NCBI GenBank assembly: GCA_028873815.1
Contig: JAPPNN010000018.1
Coordinates: 1 to 64,000 of the forward strand
Origin: Gemmatimonadota bacterium
Lineage (GTDB): Bacteria; Gemmatimonadota; Gemmatimonadetes; Longimicrobiales; Gaopeijiaceae
Reading direction: 5' to 3'
Length of the DNA: 64,000 nucleotides
Both the position numbers and the translations under genes were made by a program. A model generated the notes under the pieces. It ran no database searches. It worked only from the letters and a program-made list of their open reading frames with translations, and was not told where the DNA came from. Positions 24,435 to 34,015 of the stretch are shown piece by piece. Positions within the stretch are counted from its first letter, which is position 1; each line of letters starts with the position of its first letter.

Positions 24435-26255
24435 CTACGACACCGGCCGCCTCCTCACCGGCACGCTCAGCCGGCTCTGATGCTCGCCGCCGTGATGGAA
24501 GGTGATCGTGGCCGTGCGCGCGTCGGCCCCCGACTCGTGCGTCACCCGGCCGCCGCTGTTGTAGTTCTTCTGCAGCCACACCGAGTTCGGTGAATTCAGG
24601 ATCAGGCGGAGGCGGCTGCCCGCCGCGATCTGGCGCGCGAAGAACTGGAAGCCGTCGAAGCGGTACAGGTTGACCTCACCCGGCGTCACCAGCTCCTCGA
24701 CCGTGCGCGAGTTGCGGTAGCGGGCGCGCATGATGTCGCCCGTCAGGAAGATGCTGGTGCCGTCGGGCATGATCTCGTAGACCGTCACCATGAAGTCGGT
24801 GTCGGGAACGTCGAGGCTCATCCACGCGTCGAATTCCATGAAGCCCGCGAGGTCGGTCTCGGTCTCGAACGGCTCGGTGTGGTAGACCAGGCCGTTATCG
24901 AACATGTTCAGCGCGAAGTGCTGGTTGAGCGGCTGCTCGCCCCAGAAGAAGTGTGAAAGGTTGTTGCCGGATTCGAAGGACTCGAACTGCCCGGGGCGGG
25001 TGTCGAGGGGGTCGTAGACGTACGAGTCGGCCGCGGTGTTGCCGGTGGGCTCCGGCGCGAGCGTCCCTGAACGGAAGACGTCGTTGGGGCGGCCGTCCGC
25101 GGAATCGAAGTAGTAGACGAGTTGGTCGTTCGCGACCTCTTCGAGGGCGTCCGCGTACTCCCAGGCGTCGCGGCCGGCGATATAGACGGCCACCCGCTTC
25201 TCGAGGAACCAGGGGCGCGGGCCGTCCTTCAGCGTCCAGTCGTACCACGCCTTGCGCAGCGAGTCCTGCGGGAGCAGCGCGTTGGGGCCGAACTCGAGCC
25301 CCCCCACCTGGTCCACCGAAGTGCCCACCCCGCCATGGTTCCACGGGCCGATCACCAGGTAGTGCCGCGCCCTGGCCGCCTCGTTGCCGTGGCGCATGTG
25401 CATGCGGTAGTGCTGCAGCGCGCCCCGCTGGTCGCCGTCGTAGTGCCCGGTGATCGTCAGGATGGGGATGTCCATCGCGGCGAGCTGATCGGGGCTAGGC
25501 GCCGAGGCCAGCCAGTACTCGTCGGGCGTGGGATGCTCCATCCACGTCTGGAAGCGCGTGGTGAGGTTGCCGACGATCTGGTCCAGCTCCGCGAAGGGGC
25601 GGTGGTTGAAGTACCGCTCGCCGAACGCGTCGGCCCACAGCTCCGCGTCACCGAAGATGGTGCTCTGCGCGGCCTTCCCGCTGGTGAACGTCAGCCAGGT
25701 CATGTTGTACGGCACGAAGACGTTGTGCACGAAGGGGAAGTCGGTACCGAGATAGGCCGCGGCGGCCGGCACGATCGATTCCAGGCTGGGCGGCAGCTCC
25801 TTGGCGGTCGCCCACTGGTCCCACCCGCCGTAGGACGCCCCGTACATCGCCACCTTCCCGTTCGACCATGGCTGCGCCGCGAGCCACTCCACTACATCGT
25901 GGCCGTCCTTGTCCGCGTCGTGGAAGGGCTCGAAGACCCCGTCGGAGTTGCCGCGGCCACGGACGTCCACGGCGGCGAAGACGTAGCCGCGGCGGGCGTA
26001 GTACCTCGCCTTCCCGTGGTAGACGTCAGCGATGTAGGGGGTGAATCCCAGGATGACCGGCAGCGGTTCCGTCTGGTCCGCCGGCCGGTAGATGGTGCCG
26101 CGCAGTTCGGTGCCGTCCCGCACAGGTATTGTCACGCCCCACTCCATTTGCACGTCGGAGAGTTGCGCGGCGGCGGGGAGCGGCGTGAGCAGCAGGGCGC
26201 CCAGCACGGCGGCGCTTAGCACGGCGGAGACGCTGACGAATCGCAGGGTCGACAT
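24435..26255 (-). CDS. CocE/NonD-family hydrolase (X-Pro dipeptidyl peptidase-like)
   Basis: A 606-residue exported hydrolase. After a signal peptide (to about AAAQ31) comes an alpha/beta-hydrolase domain with nucleophile S141 in YGASYGGWD, candidate aspartate in GHYDGDQRG and histidine in GPWNHGG, then the beta-jelly-roll domain typical of CocE and X-prolyl dipeptidyl peptidases (about 400-600). The family hydrolyses esters or X-Pro peptide bonds. The ATG at 26255 directly precedes the signal sequence. It is divergent from the HTTM gene. Confidence 0.88.
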   Translation of the reverse strand: MSTLRFVSVSAVLSAAVLGALLLTPLPAAAQLSDVQMEWGVTIPVRDGTELRGTIYRPADQTEPLPVILGFTPYIADVYHGKARYYARRGYVFAAVDVRGRGNSDGVFEPFHDADKDGHDVVEWLAAQPWSNGKVAMYGASYGGWDQWATAKELPPSLESIVPAAAAYLGTDFPFVHNVFVPYNMTWLTFTSGKAAQSTIFGDAELWADAFGERYFNHRPFAELDQIVGNLTTRFQTWMEHPTPDEYWLASAPSPDQLAAMDIPILTITGHYDGDQRGALQHYRMHMRHGNEAARARHYLVIGPWNHGGVGTSVDQVGGLEFGPNALLPQDSLRKAWYDWTLKDGPRPWFLEKRVAVYIAGRDAWEYADALEEVANDQLVYYFDSADGRPNDVFRSGTLAPEPTGNTAADSYVYDPLDTRPGQFESFESGNNLSHFFWGEQPLNQHFALNMFDNGLVYHTEPFETETDLAGFMEFDAWMSLDVPDTDFMVTVYEIMPDGTSIFLTGDIMRARYRNSRTVEELVTPGEVNLYRFDGFQFFARQIAAGSRLRLILNSPNSVWLQKNYNSGGRVTHESGADARTATITFHHGGEHQSRLSVPVRRRPVS

Positions 26256-26398
26256 CGAGGCCTCGCTTTGACGGATGCTTGGGTTGCAAGTGTGGCGTTG
26301 GCCACCGTAGTGACCACGCTGCGCAAGGTCGGCCACGCCGTCACGGCGGGCAATGGATGGCCGCGACATGGACCCCTGCTACATTTCCCGGCGCAATC

Positions 26399-27910
26399 AT
26401 GCATACGCTCGCCGCCCCGATCCACGCCCTCCCCCTCGATATCATGCGCGTCGTCGCGGGGGCCGTGCTCTTCGTCTACTTCGCCAACGCCCTGCGCCAC
26501 GCCGGCGACTTCAGCGACCCCGACGGCCTGATCGACCACCGGCTGTCTGCCCGCCTCTTTCCCCCGACCCGGATCGGCCTATTCCAGCCGGGGATGCCCG
26601 GTTGGGTCTTCCGCGCCGTCTACCTGTGCGCATGCGCGGCGGCGGTCCTGGTCGTCTTTGGCTGGCACCCGCGCGCGGCGGCCGCGTTCCTCTTCGCGGC
26701 GGCGGTATCGACCTATCGCTGGAACGCGCTCGTCGCCTACCTGGACGACTGCATCGTTCACTTGCTGTGCCTGTGGCTCGTTCTCCTGCCCGTCGGCGCC
26801 ACCCTGAGCCTGCCGGACCTTATCGGTGCCGGCGGGGGCGCGGCGGGACCGACGGCCGCTGCCGATTGGGCCGCGGCAACCGTCCCCGGCACCGCTCCCC
26901 GCGCCTTCATGGCCAACATGGCGCTGATCTACCTGGTGGCCGGCCTCTACAAGTTCTCGAGTCCGATGTGGCGGGGCGGCTCCGCCATGCACGCCGCACT
27001 GAAGATGCCGATCGCCCGCACCCCGGACTTCTGGTCGATCCGCCACCGACGCGTCCTGCGGCTCGTGACCTGGGCCGCACTCGTCCTGGAGCCGTTATTC
27101 GTCCTGATCTTCGTGCTGCCGGCGGGCTCGGCGGCCAAGTGGGCGCTCCTCGCAGCTGCTGTCGTGTTCCACGCGGGCATCATCGCCACGCTGAAGATCC
27201 CGTACTCCAACGCGCTCATGCTGGCCGCGCTGGCGCTCCCGTTCACGCCCGAGATCGTGCAGGGCATTTCGCAGGGCGTCGCGGCACCCGGGACGCCCGC
27301 GACCCCCGCCGCCGGCAACGGCCCCGCAGACATCGCCGCGCTCACCCTGGTCGCGCTCCTGGCGATCATGAGCGTCTGGCAGGCCGTGAGGGCGTGGCGC
27401 CGGCTGCCCAAACCGGGCCAGCCGTATTCCGGCAAGGCGTGGGCGAACCCCGTGCGCGCGCTCCTCTGGCTCGCAGGCCTCTACCAGAGCTACCGGCTGT
27501 TCGACTGGGTGGACGAGCGCAACTATCACGCTAGTTACGAGGTGCGGAGCCTCCGCCCAGGCCGCGAACGAAGCATCGACCCGCGCGAACTCTTCCCGGA
27601 AAGCATGCGGCATCTCCTCCTCCAATCCTACTTCTTCGGCAACGTCTGGCTGCAGATGGAGCCCGAAAAGCTCGCAGCCGTCCGCAATTCCCTGCTCGAG
27701 CGGCACGCCCGCAGGTTCGCGCGTGCCCACCCCGAAGCGGGCGACATCGAGGCGGTCGGGGTCGTCCAGCGGATCACCCCGGACAACCTCGAACTGTCCC
27801 GCGGCGAGCGGCTCCCGCTGATGCGCTTCACCTGCGCCAACGGGCAGGCCGGCGTGCACCTCCTCGACGGACCGCCACCTGAGCCGGCCTTGCGCCGCGT
27901 CCCCGACTGA
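26399..27910 (+). CDS. HTTM-domain multi-pass membrane protein (gamma-carboxylase-like)
   Basis: A 503-residue membrane protein with about eight to ten hydrophobic helices, such as RVVAGAVLFVYFANAL near the start and LVTWAALVLEPLFVLIFVL in the middle, and a soluble C-terminal part from about 385. The arrangement, including NMALIYLVAGLYKFSS, resembles the HTTM domain shared with vitamin K-dependent gamma-carboxylase. Bacterial members have unknown chemistry. Its stop is seven bases before the asparagine synthetase gene, so the two form an operon. Confidence 0.7.
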   Translation: MHTLAAPIHALPLDIMRVVAGAVLFVYFANALRHAGDFSDPDGLIDHRLSARLFPPTRIGLFQPGMPGWVFRAVYLCACAAAVLVVFGWHPRAAAAFLFAAAVSTYRWNALVAYLDDCIVHLLCLWLVLLPVGATLSLPDLIGAGGGAAGPTAAADWAAATVPGTAPRAFMANMALIYLVAGLYKFSSPMWRGGSAMHAALKMPIARTPDFWSIRHRRVLRLVTWAALVLEPLFVLIFVLPAGSAAKWALLAAAVVFHAGIIATLKIPYSNALMLAALALPFTPEIVQGISQGVAAPGTPATPAAGNGPADIAALTLVALLAIMSVWQAVRAWRRLPKPGQPYSGKAWANPVRALLWLAGLYQSYRLFDWVDERNYHASYEVRSLRPGRERSIDPRELFPESMRHLLLQSYFFGNVWLQMEPEKLAAVRNSLLERHARRFARAHPEAGDIEAVGVVQRITPDNLELSRGERLPLMRFTCANGQAGVHLLDGPPPEPALRRVPD

Positions 27911-27917
27911 CCCGCCC

Positions 27918-29987
27918 ATGTGTGGAATCGCCGCCATCCTGTCGCCCGACCCCGGCCGCCCGGTCCCCCAGCACGCCCTGCGCCGCGCCACCGCCGCGCT
28001 GCGCCACCGCGGCCCTGACGGCGAGCGGATCTGGGTCTCCCCCTCGGGACGCGCCGGACTGGGCCACAACCTCCTCGCGATCACCGATCCGGAAGGACAC
28101 CAGCCGATCGCCAGCGAGGACGGACGCCTCCACATCGTCGTCAACGGCCAGTTCTACGACTACAAGCGCATCCGGTCGGCGCTCAAGGCGAAGGGCCACC
28201 GCTTCCGCACGCGCTCGGACAGCGAGATCGCGCTCCACCTGTACGAGGACCTGGGTCCCGCGTGTCTGCCTCAACTGCGCGGCCAGTTTGCAATGGTTGT
28301 TTGGGATGAAGAGAGCGGCGTCCTCTTCGCGGCGCGCGACTGGTTCGGTCTGAAGCCCCTCTTCTATGCCCAGAAGGAAGGCCGCCTCTACCTCGCGTCC
28401 GAGGCCAAGGCACTGTTTGCCGCCGGCATCGCGGCTTCGTGGGACCCGCGGGGCGTCTACCACGCGCTCCACGCCTGCCCCGACGAGAGGATCTCGCTCT
28501 TCGCGGGCGTCTCGCAGGTGCCGCCGGGGCACGTGCTGCACGCCGACGGTTCCGGCGTGCGGCTTGAACGCTACTGGGACCTGCCCGTTCCGGTGCGGCG
28601 CTCCCGGTTGGTCCCGTTCCGCCGCCCACAGTCACCCGGCCCAACCGTGCACGACGCCATCGCGCGCGTCCGCGAGCTCACCGAGGAGTCCGTCGCGCTG
28701 CGCATGGTCGCGGCCGTGCCTGTGGGGTGCCTGCTCAGCGGCGGGCTGGACTCGTCGGCGGTGCTCGGCGTGGCGGCGGCGTGTGTCGACGACCCGGTCG
28801 CCGCGTTCACGGTCGGGTTCGAACGCCGCGACTACGACGAGAGCCGGGGCGCGCGCGAAGCGGCCGCGGCGGCCGGCGCGCGGCACACCGTCGTGACCGC
28901 CGCGGACTCCGACCTGGCCGACCACTTCGCCGACGCCGTGTGGCACGCCGAGACCATCCAGTACAACACGCACGGAGCCGCGCGCTACCTGCTCAGCCGG
29001 GGCGTGCGCGACGCCGGCTACAAGTCGGTGCTCGCCGGCGAGGGCGCCGACGAAGCGTTTTTCGGCTACGAGTTCCTGCGGGCGGCGTCGGGGGCCGGGC
29101 GGGGTTCCGGTGCGGGAGCGGCCCACGCTTCCGCCGCGGGCGGGCTCCCCCGCGCTGTCGCCCGCCTACCCCGCATCCTGTCAGCCCTGCTGCGCTCGCC
29201 CACGCGCCACTACCCCGGCCTCGCCGCCGCCTCACCCTGGCTCGCGCGCCTCGCGCTGCTGCTTCCGGCGGCCCCCTCGCTCTTCACGCGCCTGGCGGGC
29301 GGCCTCGGCCGGCTCCACGCGGTGTGTTCCCGCGATTTTCGGGACGGCTTCGCCGGGTACGACCTCTACCGCGCGTACTACCGCCGCTGCCGGCGGACCG
29401 CCGACCTGTCACGGCGCGAGCCCTCCCGGCGACTGCTGTACCTGTGGCTGCACTCGCTCTTCGTCAACTACCATCTCGCCGCCGACCGGCTCGACATGGC
29501 CCACGGCGTCGAGGTGCGGCTCCCCTTCCTCGACCACCACCTTTTCGAATACACGAACAGCCTCCCCGTCTCCCTCCTCGCCCACCATCCCCGCGAGAAG
29601 CACCTGCTGCGCGAGGCCATGCGCCCGTACATCCCCGACCCCGTCTACGACCGCGTGAAGCGTCCGTTCATGGGACCCTCGGCGGTCGGCACGGACGGCC
29701 CGCTCCACGACTTCCTGCAGGACACCCTGCGCGGTGAGGCTGTGCGCGCGGTGCCGTTCCTGGATCACGCGGCGGTAGAGCGCTTGCTGGACCAGCTGCC
29801 CACGCTTCCCGCCGAGGACCGTCCCTCCCTGGACTCGCTACTGCTCATGCTGGCGTCGGTGGCGGTGCTCCAGGAGCGGTATCGGCTGTCTCTGGCGCCG
29901 CTACGTGGCAAGTTGCGACGCGGATACGGGGCGTTCGATATCCATTCCTTCCGTGCGCAGCCCCGTGATCCGGCGCTACGGGATTGA
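27918..29987 (+). CDS. asnB: Asparagine synthetase, glutamine-hydrolysing
   Basis: A 689-residue AsnB-type enzyme. The N-terminal class II glutaminase begins with the nucleophile Cys2 (MCGIAAIL) and contains LRHRGPDG and VVNGQFYDY; the synthetase half has the pyrophosphate loop LSGGLDSSAVLG (about 272-283) and VLAGEGADEAFFGY. It is longer than common AsnB (about 550-630), mostly from a stretch after EFLRAASGAG (about 390-460). It could make asparagine or amidate another carboxylate; the close pairing with an HTTM protein hints at a specialised role. Confidence 0.88.
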   Translation: MCGIAAILSPDPGRPVPQHALRRATAALRHRGPDGERIWVSPSGRAGLGHNLLAITDPEGHQPIASEDGRLHIVVNGQFYDYKRIRSALKAKGHRFRTRSDSEIALHLYEDLGPACLPQLRGQFAMVVWDEESGVLFAARDWFGLKPLFYAQKEGRLYLASEAKALFAAGIAASWDPRGVYHALHACPDERISLFAGVSQVPPGHVLHADGSGVRLERYWDLPVPVRRSRLVPFRRPQSPGPTVHDAIARVRELTEESVALRMVAAVPVGCLLSGGLDSSAVLGVAAACVDDPVAAFTVGFERRDYDESRGAREAAAAAGARHTVVTAADSDLADHFADAVWHAETIQYNTHGAARYLLSRGVRDAGYKSVLAGEGADEAFFGYEFLRAASGAGRGSGAGAAHASAAGGLPRAVARLPRILSALLRSPTRHYPGLAAASPWLARLALLLPAAPSLFTRLAGGLGRLHAVCSRDFRDGFAGYDLYRAYYRRCRRTADLSRREPSRRLLYLWLHSLFVNYHLAADRLDMAHGVEVRLPFLDHHLFEYTNSLPVSLLAHHPREKHLLREAMRPYIPDPVYDRVKRPFMGPSAVGTDGPLHDFLQDTLRGEAVRAVPFLDHAAVERLLDQLPTLPAEDRPSLDSLLLMLASVAVLQERYRLSLAPLRGKLRRGYGAFDIHSFRAQPRDPALRD

Positions 29988-30080
29988 CACGTTCTCGCTG
30001 GTGCTCAAGGCGTCCCCCGGCCCGCCGATCCGCAGACCTTCCAAACTCGCCACCAGCCTCCGATTCCCTGGACGAATGAA

Positions 30081-30095
30081 CATAAGCGGCTTATG
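30081..30095. promoter_or_regulatory. Palindromic operator upstream of the AbiEii-type TA pair
   Basis: The perfect 15-bp palindrome CATAAGC-G-GCTTATG ends eight bases before the ATG at 30104 and overlaps a -10-like TATGATAT. It would let a repressor cover the promoter. Autoregulation by the small upstream protein is the likely reading. Confidence 0.6.
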
Positions 30096-30103
30096 ATATA
30101 GCC

Positions 30104-30370
30104 ATGGACAGCAACATCCAGAGATACCTGGCGGAGATCGGCCGCAGAGGCGGCAGGAGGAGCCGGCGCTCGCTGGACCCGGAGACGGCCAGGGCCATGG
30201 TGCGCGTTCGCGAGGCCCGGCGGGCGTATCGCGAGTTTCACGCCCAATGCTTCTGGTCCTACCGGAAAGACCTGGAAATCGGCCGGGCGGATGTGGACTG
30301 GGTTGCCGAGACGCTGAAGAAGAACGGGGACATGAGGGCCTGGAGGATGGCGGGGCGACTGTGCCGCTAA
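30104..30370 (+). CDS. Small basic protein, probable antitoxin partner of the AbiEii-like protein
   Basis: An 88-residue basic protein with a conserved look (IQRYLAEIGRRGGRRSRRSLDPETARAM read in parts, then VREARRAYREFHAQCFWSY). Proteins of this kind are regularly found just before AbiEii-like nucleotidyltransferase genes. The basic Gly-Arg region could bind nucleic acid. Its stop overlaps the next gene's GTG start by ten bases. The antitoxin role is inferred from position. Confidence 0.7.
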   Translation: MDSNIQRYLAEIGRRGGRRSRRSLDPETARAMVRVREARRAYREFHAQCFWSYRKDLEIGRADVDWVAETLKKNGDMRAWRMAGRLCR

Positions 30371-31176
30371 CCGTCTTCCAGCAGGAGCTGCTGGCGTTGC
30401 TGGCGCGCCCCGGGGGCTCAGATGGCTACCTGGCCGGCGGAACAGCGCTCAACTTCGCCCCGACGTCAGGCCGCTTCAGCGACGATATCGACTTCTTTCA
30501 CGACTCCATGGAGGCAGTGGCGGAATCGTTCGCGCGCGACAGCTACGTGCTCAAGGAAGCGGGCTACCACCTCAAGGTCCTGCTAAGCCAACCCGGTCTC
30601 ATACGCGCACTCGTCAGCGCCGGCGATCGGCAAACCCTGGTCGACTGGGCTCACGACTCGGCCTGGCGCTTCATGCCTCTGGTGCGAGACGAAATGGGCG
30701 GCCAGGTGTTGCACGAGGTGGACCTGGCGATCAACAAGGTGCTGACGCTGGCGGGTCGCGACGAGGCACGTGACTTCGTAGACATTCTCCACGCGCACGA
30801 GCATGTCCTGCCCCTGGGCGCAATGGTCTGGGCGGCCGTGGGCAAGGATCCCGGTTTCACGCCGGCTTCGCTGCTCGAACAGTTGAAGCGCCGGGGCCGC
30901 TACCAGCCCCTGGACATCGCCCGGCTTGCCCTCGCCCGGCCCTTCGATCTCGTCGAAGCAAAGACCGTTTGGCAGGCGGCACTATCGGATGCGGACAGAT
31001 TCATCCGCGGAAGGCCCCACGAAGAGGTCGGGTGCCTGTACCACGCGCCGAGACGCGGTCACTTCGCAGCGCCGTCGCCGGGGCTCTCCCTGCCGGAACA
31101 GGGTCTGGTGCCCCATTTCGGACAGCCGGGAGGGATCCTGCCGAGGGTCGCCGACATCGAGCGCTCGCAGCCCTAG
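30361..31176 (+). CDS. AbiEii/AbiGii-type nucleotidyltransferase toxin
   Basis: A 271-residue protein of the DNA polymerase beta-like nucleotidyltransferase superfamily. GYLAGGTALNF (about 23-33) and the metal-binding FSDDIDFF (39-46) are the AbiEii/AbiGii active-site motifs. In type IV toxin-antitoxin systems this toxin transfers nucleotides onto RNA or proteins and can stop growth or phage spread. The GTG at 30361 overlaps the upstream gene; a longer start would run in another frame. The 3' end overlaps the convergent secreted-partner gene by four bases. Confidence 0.82.
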   Translation: MPLTVFQQELLALLARPGGSDGYLAGGTALNFAPTSGRFSDDIDFFHDSMEAVAESFARDSYVLKEAGYHLKVLLSQPGLIRALVSAGDRQTLVDWAHDSAWRFMPLVRDEMGGQVLHEVDLAINKVLTLAGRDEARDFVDILHAHEHVLPLGAMVWAAVGKDPGFTPASLLEQLKRRGRYQPLDIARLALARPFDLVEAKTVWQAALSDADRFIRGRPHEEVGCLYHAPRRGHFAAPSPGLSLPEQGLVPHFGQPGGILPRVADIERSQP

Positions 31177-32309
31177 CTCGCCACCGGCCTCACGGTGACC
31201 GTGACCTCCACGTCCGCAAACAGCCCGCCGTCGTCCGCGCGCCCGCGCAGCAGATAGGTCCCCGGGCGGTCGAAGGTCACGTTCACGGTCCAGCGGCCGT
31301 CGTCGGGCAGCTCGGGAGGTACCCACAGCGGCGCCCAGGGTGAGTTGGCTCCGGCGCGGGTGTCCTCCCACACCTTGATCTGGGGCGGATCGAAGGTCAC
31401 GGGGCTCTCGGCGGTGACGGGGCCCTCGCCGGTCCCGGGGCCCTCGCCGATCGGAGTGGCGTCCCCGACCCCTTCGCCCCGGTACAGGAACCACGACATG
31501 AACAGGCCGTTGGCCTTCTGCACCGTGATCCGGGACGGCGGAGTGAGCTGTCTGCGGCTGAAGGTCGGCGGCGCGTCCCAGATCGAGTCGGCGCGCGCGG
31601 AATCGGCGGCGGTCTCGGGGGGCGGGGGCGGTGGTCGGCGGCGCGATCTCAACAGGCCATCGTCTTCCACGAGCACGGTGATGCCGAGCGGGACGCCCAC
31701 GGTGGCCTGGCGCGCTTCCGCGCCTTCCAGCGTGATCGTCGGGGGCTGGTTCGCGCGCATCTGCGCATTGCTCGATCCCGCGCCCAGCGCGCCGGTCTCG
31801 GACATGATCACGACGTTGTCCACCACGTAGTCGGGCCGCAGCGTGGCGTAGGCGCGCTCGGTGACGCCGTTGCTCGTCAGCGTCCACACGAGCTCCCGGT
31901 CGCCCCAGTCGGCAGGCACGCGGACCTTGAACACGAAGCGGTTGCGCCGTGGGAGGAAGTGCGTGGGCTGCCCCCGGTCGGCCGGGCCGGGCGAAAAGGC
32001 GTTGTGCTCGCCGACCGGCACGTCGACCTCTTCGAGCCAGTTCCGGTTCATGTAGCCGAACAGGAAGCTGAACGAGCCGTCCTCGTTGCGCTCCCAGCCC
32101 TCGTATGCGGGCGCGACGTTCTGGCCGCGCTGGTAGGTCTGGGCGGCAGCTTCGGGGGGGACCGCGAGGGCAACCAGCAGCGGGATCGCGAGCCGAACGG
32201 TCGCAAGCGCGGCCTGACGCAGCGTCCCAACCGCGGCCAGGCGCCGCACTCCGGGCAGCGCCACCACCGCAAACCCTTCTCCCACCCCGCTAGCGATTCC
32301 CGCGGCCAC
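31173..32309 (-). CDS. Exported partner protein of the haem-c/copper monooxygenase-like module, copy 1
   Basis: About 378 residues. A hydrophobic signal (LAIPLLVALAVPPEAAAQ) precedes the conserved block YEGWERNEDGSFSFLFGY, then PTHFLPRRNRFVFKV and ELVWTLTSNG; a Pro-rich loop (RRPPPPPPE) and a C-terminal beta-sandwich with GTYLLRGRADDG follow. It is paralogous to 56285-57178 (FEGWYRNDDGTFTLSFGFFNLN, PTHFPVRPRRDRGVFHV), which also lies directly after a haem-c/copper protein gene. No function is known to me. The GTG at 32309 overlaps the upstream gene by 20 bases; other in-frame starts up to 32375 exist. Confidence 0.75.
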   Translation of the reverse strand: MAAGIASGVGEGFAVVALPGVRRLAAVGTLRQAALATVRLAIPLLVALAVPPEAAAQTYQRGQNVAPAYEGWERNEDGSFSFLFGYMNRNWLEEVDVPVGEHNAFSPGPADRGQPTHFLPRRNRFVFKVRVPADWGDRELVWTLTSNGVTERAYATLRPDYVVDNVVIMSETGALGAGSSNAQMRANQPPTITLEGAEARQATVGVPLGITVLVEDDGLLRSRRRPPPPPPETAADSARADSIWDAPPTFSRRQLTPPSRITVQKANGLFMSWFLYRGEGVGDATPIGEGPGTGEGPVTAESPVTFDPPQIKVWEDTRAGANSPWAPLWVPPELPDDGRWTVNVTFDRPGTYLLRGRADDGGLFADVEVTVTVRPVAS

Positions 32310-33831
32310 GGTTCGCGCCTGTCGAATTGCCCGCCTGGTCGCTCTGGGCTCCGGCCCCATCCCCATCCGCTGCATAGTAGCGTGGGTTCCCGTTCTCGGG
32401 GATGACCATGCAGAGCGGACACCCGATCACGTGGTCGTTGGGACCGAGTGCGAGGCGCTCGCGGCGGAGCGCCATCTCTTCGACGAACTGCTCGTCGGTG
32501 AGGGCGACGCGCATGCCGAGGTCGATGAACATGTTGGCGACCGAGCGATTGCCGGAACCCTGCCAGTTGCGGGTGTCGGGCACGTTGCGGTTCGCTTCCG
32601 ACGTGTCCATGTAGCCGATGATGTGCAGGACCGTGCCCTTGGGCAGCAGGGGCTGGTGGTCCTGGGCGTAGGTGTAGCCGCGCACCCAGTTGTGGTCGTA
32701 GCCGACGCAGTTGATGGTCTCGACGTTGAAGCCCCAGATGGCCTCGAGGCACATGCGCATGCCGGGCGCGTGCAGGTGGGGCTCGAAGGTGACGATCTTG
32801 GTGTGCTGGTTGAGGACCTGGTAGGCGTGCAGTTCCTGGCCCGCCTCACCGGCCCGGATGTCGATGTCGCTGCCGTTGCCCAGGCCGAAGAAGGCCCGCT
32901 GGTACTTGGGCTCGTAGTCGGGCGGGTGGAAGCGGAAGCCGATCTCGAGGTGGGCGCGGGTGTCGCGGCCATTGGAGTGCAGGTGCAGCGAGTTGGAGAC
33001 GACGGATGAGCCGGCTCGCAGCAGGCGACCGGCGTCGTTGTCGAAGATGTCCGGCTCGCGGCCGACTTCGTGGACCGGCCAACTCGTGCTCCTGGGGCCA
33101 TCGCCCGCTTCTTCGGCGGGGACGCGCGTGCTCCAGATCATGTGGTGGACCACGAACCGGCCACCCACGGTGTGGCGCCCCTCGTGTCCGCCGTCGGGGT
33201 TGCGGCCGACGTCGTTGACCTCGCGGATCTCGACGGACTTGACGTAGCGGTCTTCGGTAAGGCCGGTCGGGATCGGTTCGATGTCGCCCCACCAGTCGGG
33301 GACATCGCTTTCCACCAGCACCTCGGGGAGCTTGACAATCAGGTCGGGTTCACCCGCGACCCACACCACTTCGTCGTCGAACTCGAGCGGGGGCGGGAGG
33401 TCGGCGGGATCGCCTTCAGGGGTGCCGGCGCGCCACCACTGCTGCAGCGTGGCGATCTCGCTGTCTTCGAGCGACATGTCGTCCTTGAAGTGCTGGATGC
33501 CGACGTCCTTCTCGACGTACCAGGGCGGCATCGCGCCTGCGCGGTCGCGGATCTGCGTGCGGCGGGCGATGCGGCTCGCGTAGGGTTCGATCTCGTCGAA
33601 ATGGACGAGCGACATCGGGGCCACGCCGTTGTCACGGTGACAGCGCACGCAAGCGCGCTGGAGGATGGGCGCGATGTCGCGGCTGAAGGTGACGTCGTCG
33701 TGGGCGGCGTCCGTCTGCGCGGCGAGCGGGTGCGGTGCGAGGGCCGTTGCGGTGAGGGCCATGCCGGCGAGTCCCGGGAACGTGAGCACCCCCGCCAGCA
33801 GTGAGGCTCCGGACACCTTTGCGATCGACAT
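32290..33831 (-). CDS. Haem-c / copper type II monooxygenase-like exported protein, copy 1
   Basis: A 513-residue exported protein. After the signal (to about LAAQ39) a single haem-c motif C61-VR-C64-H65 sits in a cytochrome-like domain (VTFSRDIAPILQ, AMPPWYV for the distal ligand). The rest has histidine patterns of copper type II ascorbate-dependent monooxygenases: FVVHHMIW, SLHLHSNG and EPHLHAPGMRM. Such enzymes hydroxylate C-H bonds using copper and an electron donor; here a built-in haem could deliver electrons. The substrate is unknown. The gene overlaps its partner gene by 20 bases, and the same two-gene module recurs at 54894-57178. Confidence 0.8.
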   Translation of the reverse strand: MSIAKVSGASLLAGVLTFPGLAGMALTATALAPHPLAAQTDAAHDDVTFSRDIAPILQRACVRCHRDNGVAPMSLVHFDEIEPYASRIARRTQIRDRAGAMPPWYVEKDVGIQHFKDDMSLEDSEIATLQQWWRAGTPEGDPADLPPPLEFDDEVVWVAGEPDLIVKLPEVLVESDVPDWWGDIEPIPTGLTEDRYVKSVEIREVNDVGRNPDGGHEGRHTVGGRFVVHHMIWSTRVPAEEAGDGPRSTSWPVHEVGREPDIFDNDAGRLLRAGSSVVSNSLHLHSNGRDTRAHLEIGFRFHPPDYEPKYQRAFFGLGNGSDIDIRAGEAGQELHAYQVLNQHTKIVTFEPHLHAPGMRMCLEAIWGFNVETINCVGYDHNWVRGYTYAQDHQPLLPKGTVLHIIGYMDTSEANRNVPDTRNWQGSGNRSVANMFIDLGMRVALTDEQFVEEMALRRERLALGPNDHVIGCPLCMVIPENGNPRYYAADGDGAGAQSDQAGNSTGANRGRGNR

Positions 33832-34015
33832 GCGGCACGCTTCTTTCCGTTGGGGCCAATTGGGTGGGCCACGGCCAAAGTCTATCCGGCCCGTCCGCGC
33901 GACGCAAAACGGTGGCGGCCTCTTCGGGTGGCGGCTCCGGCGGTTTGACCCGGCCGGGTCGCGACCCAACCTTGTCCCCCGACGCATCACCTCCCCTGAC
34001 CGACGGGACACCACT

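Noticed and set aside
27918-29987. Lasso-peptide biosynthesis locus (AsnB-like cyclase)
   Set aside because: No precursor peptide, B-protein protease or ABC exporter is adjacent; motifs fit ordinary glutamine-dependent AsnB.
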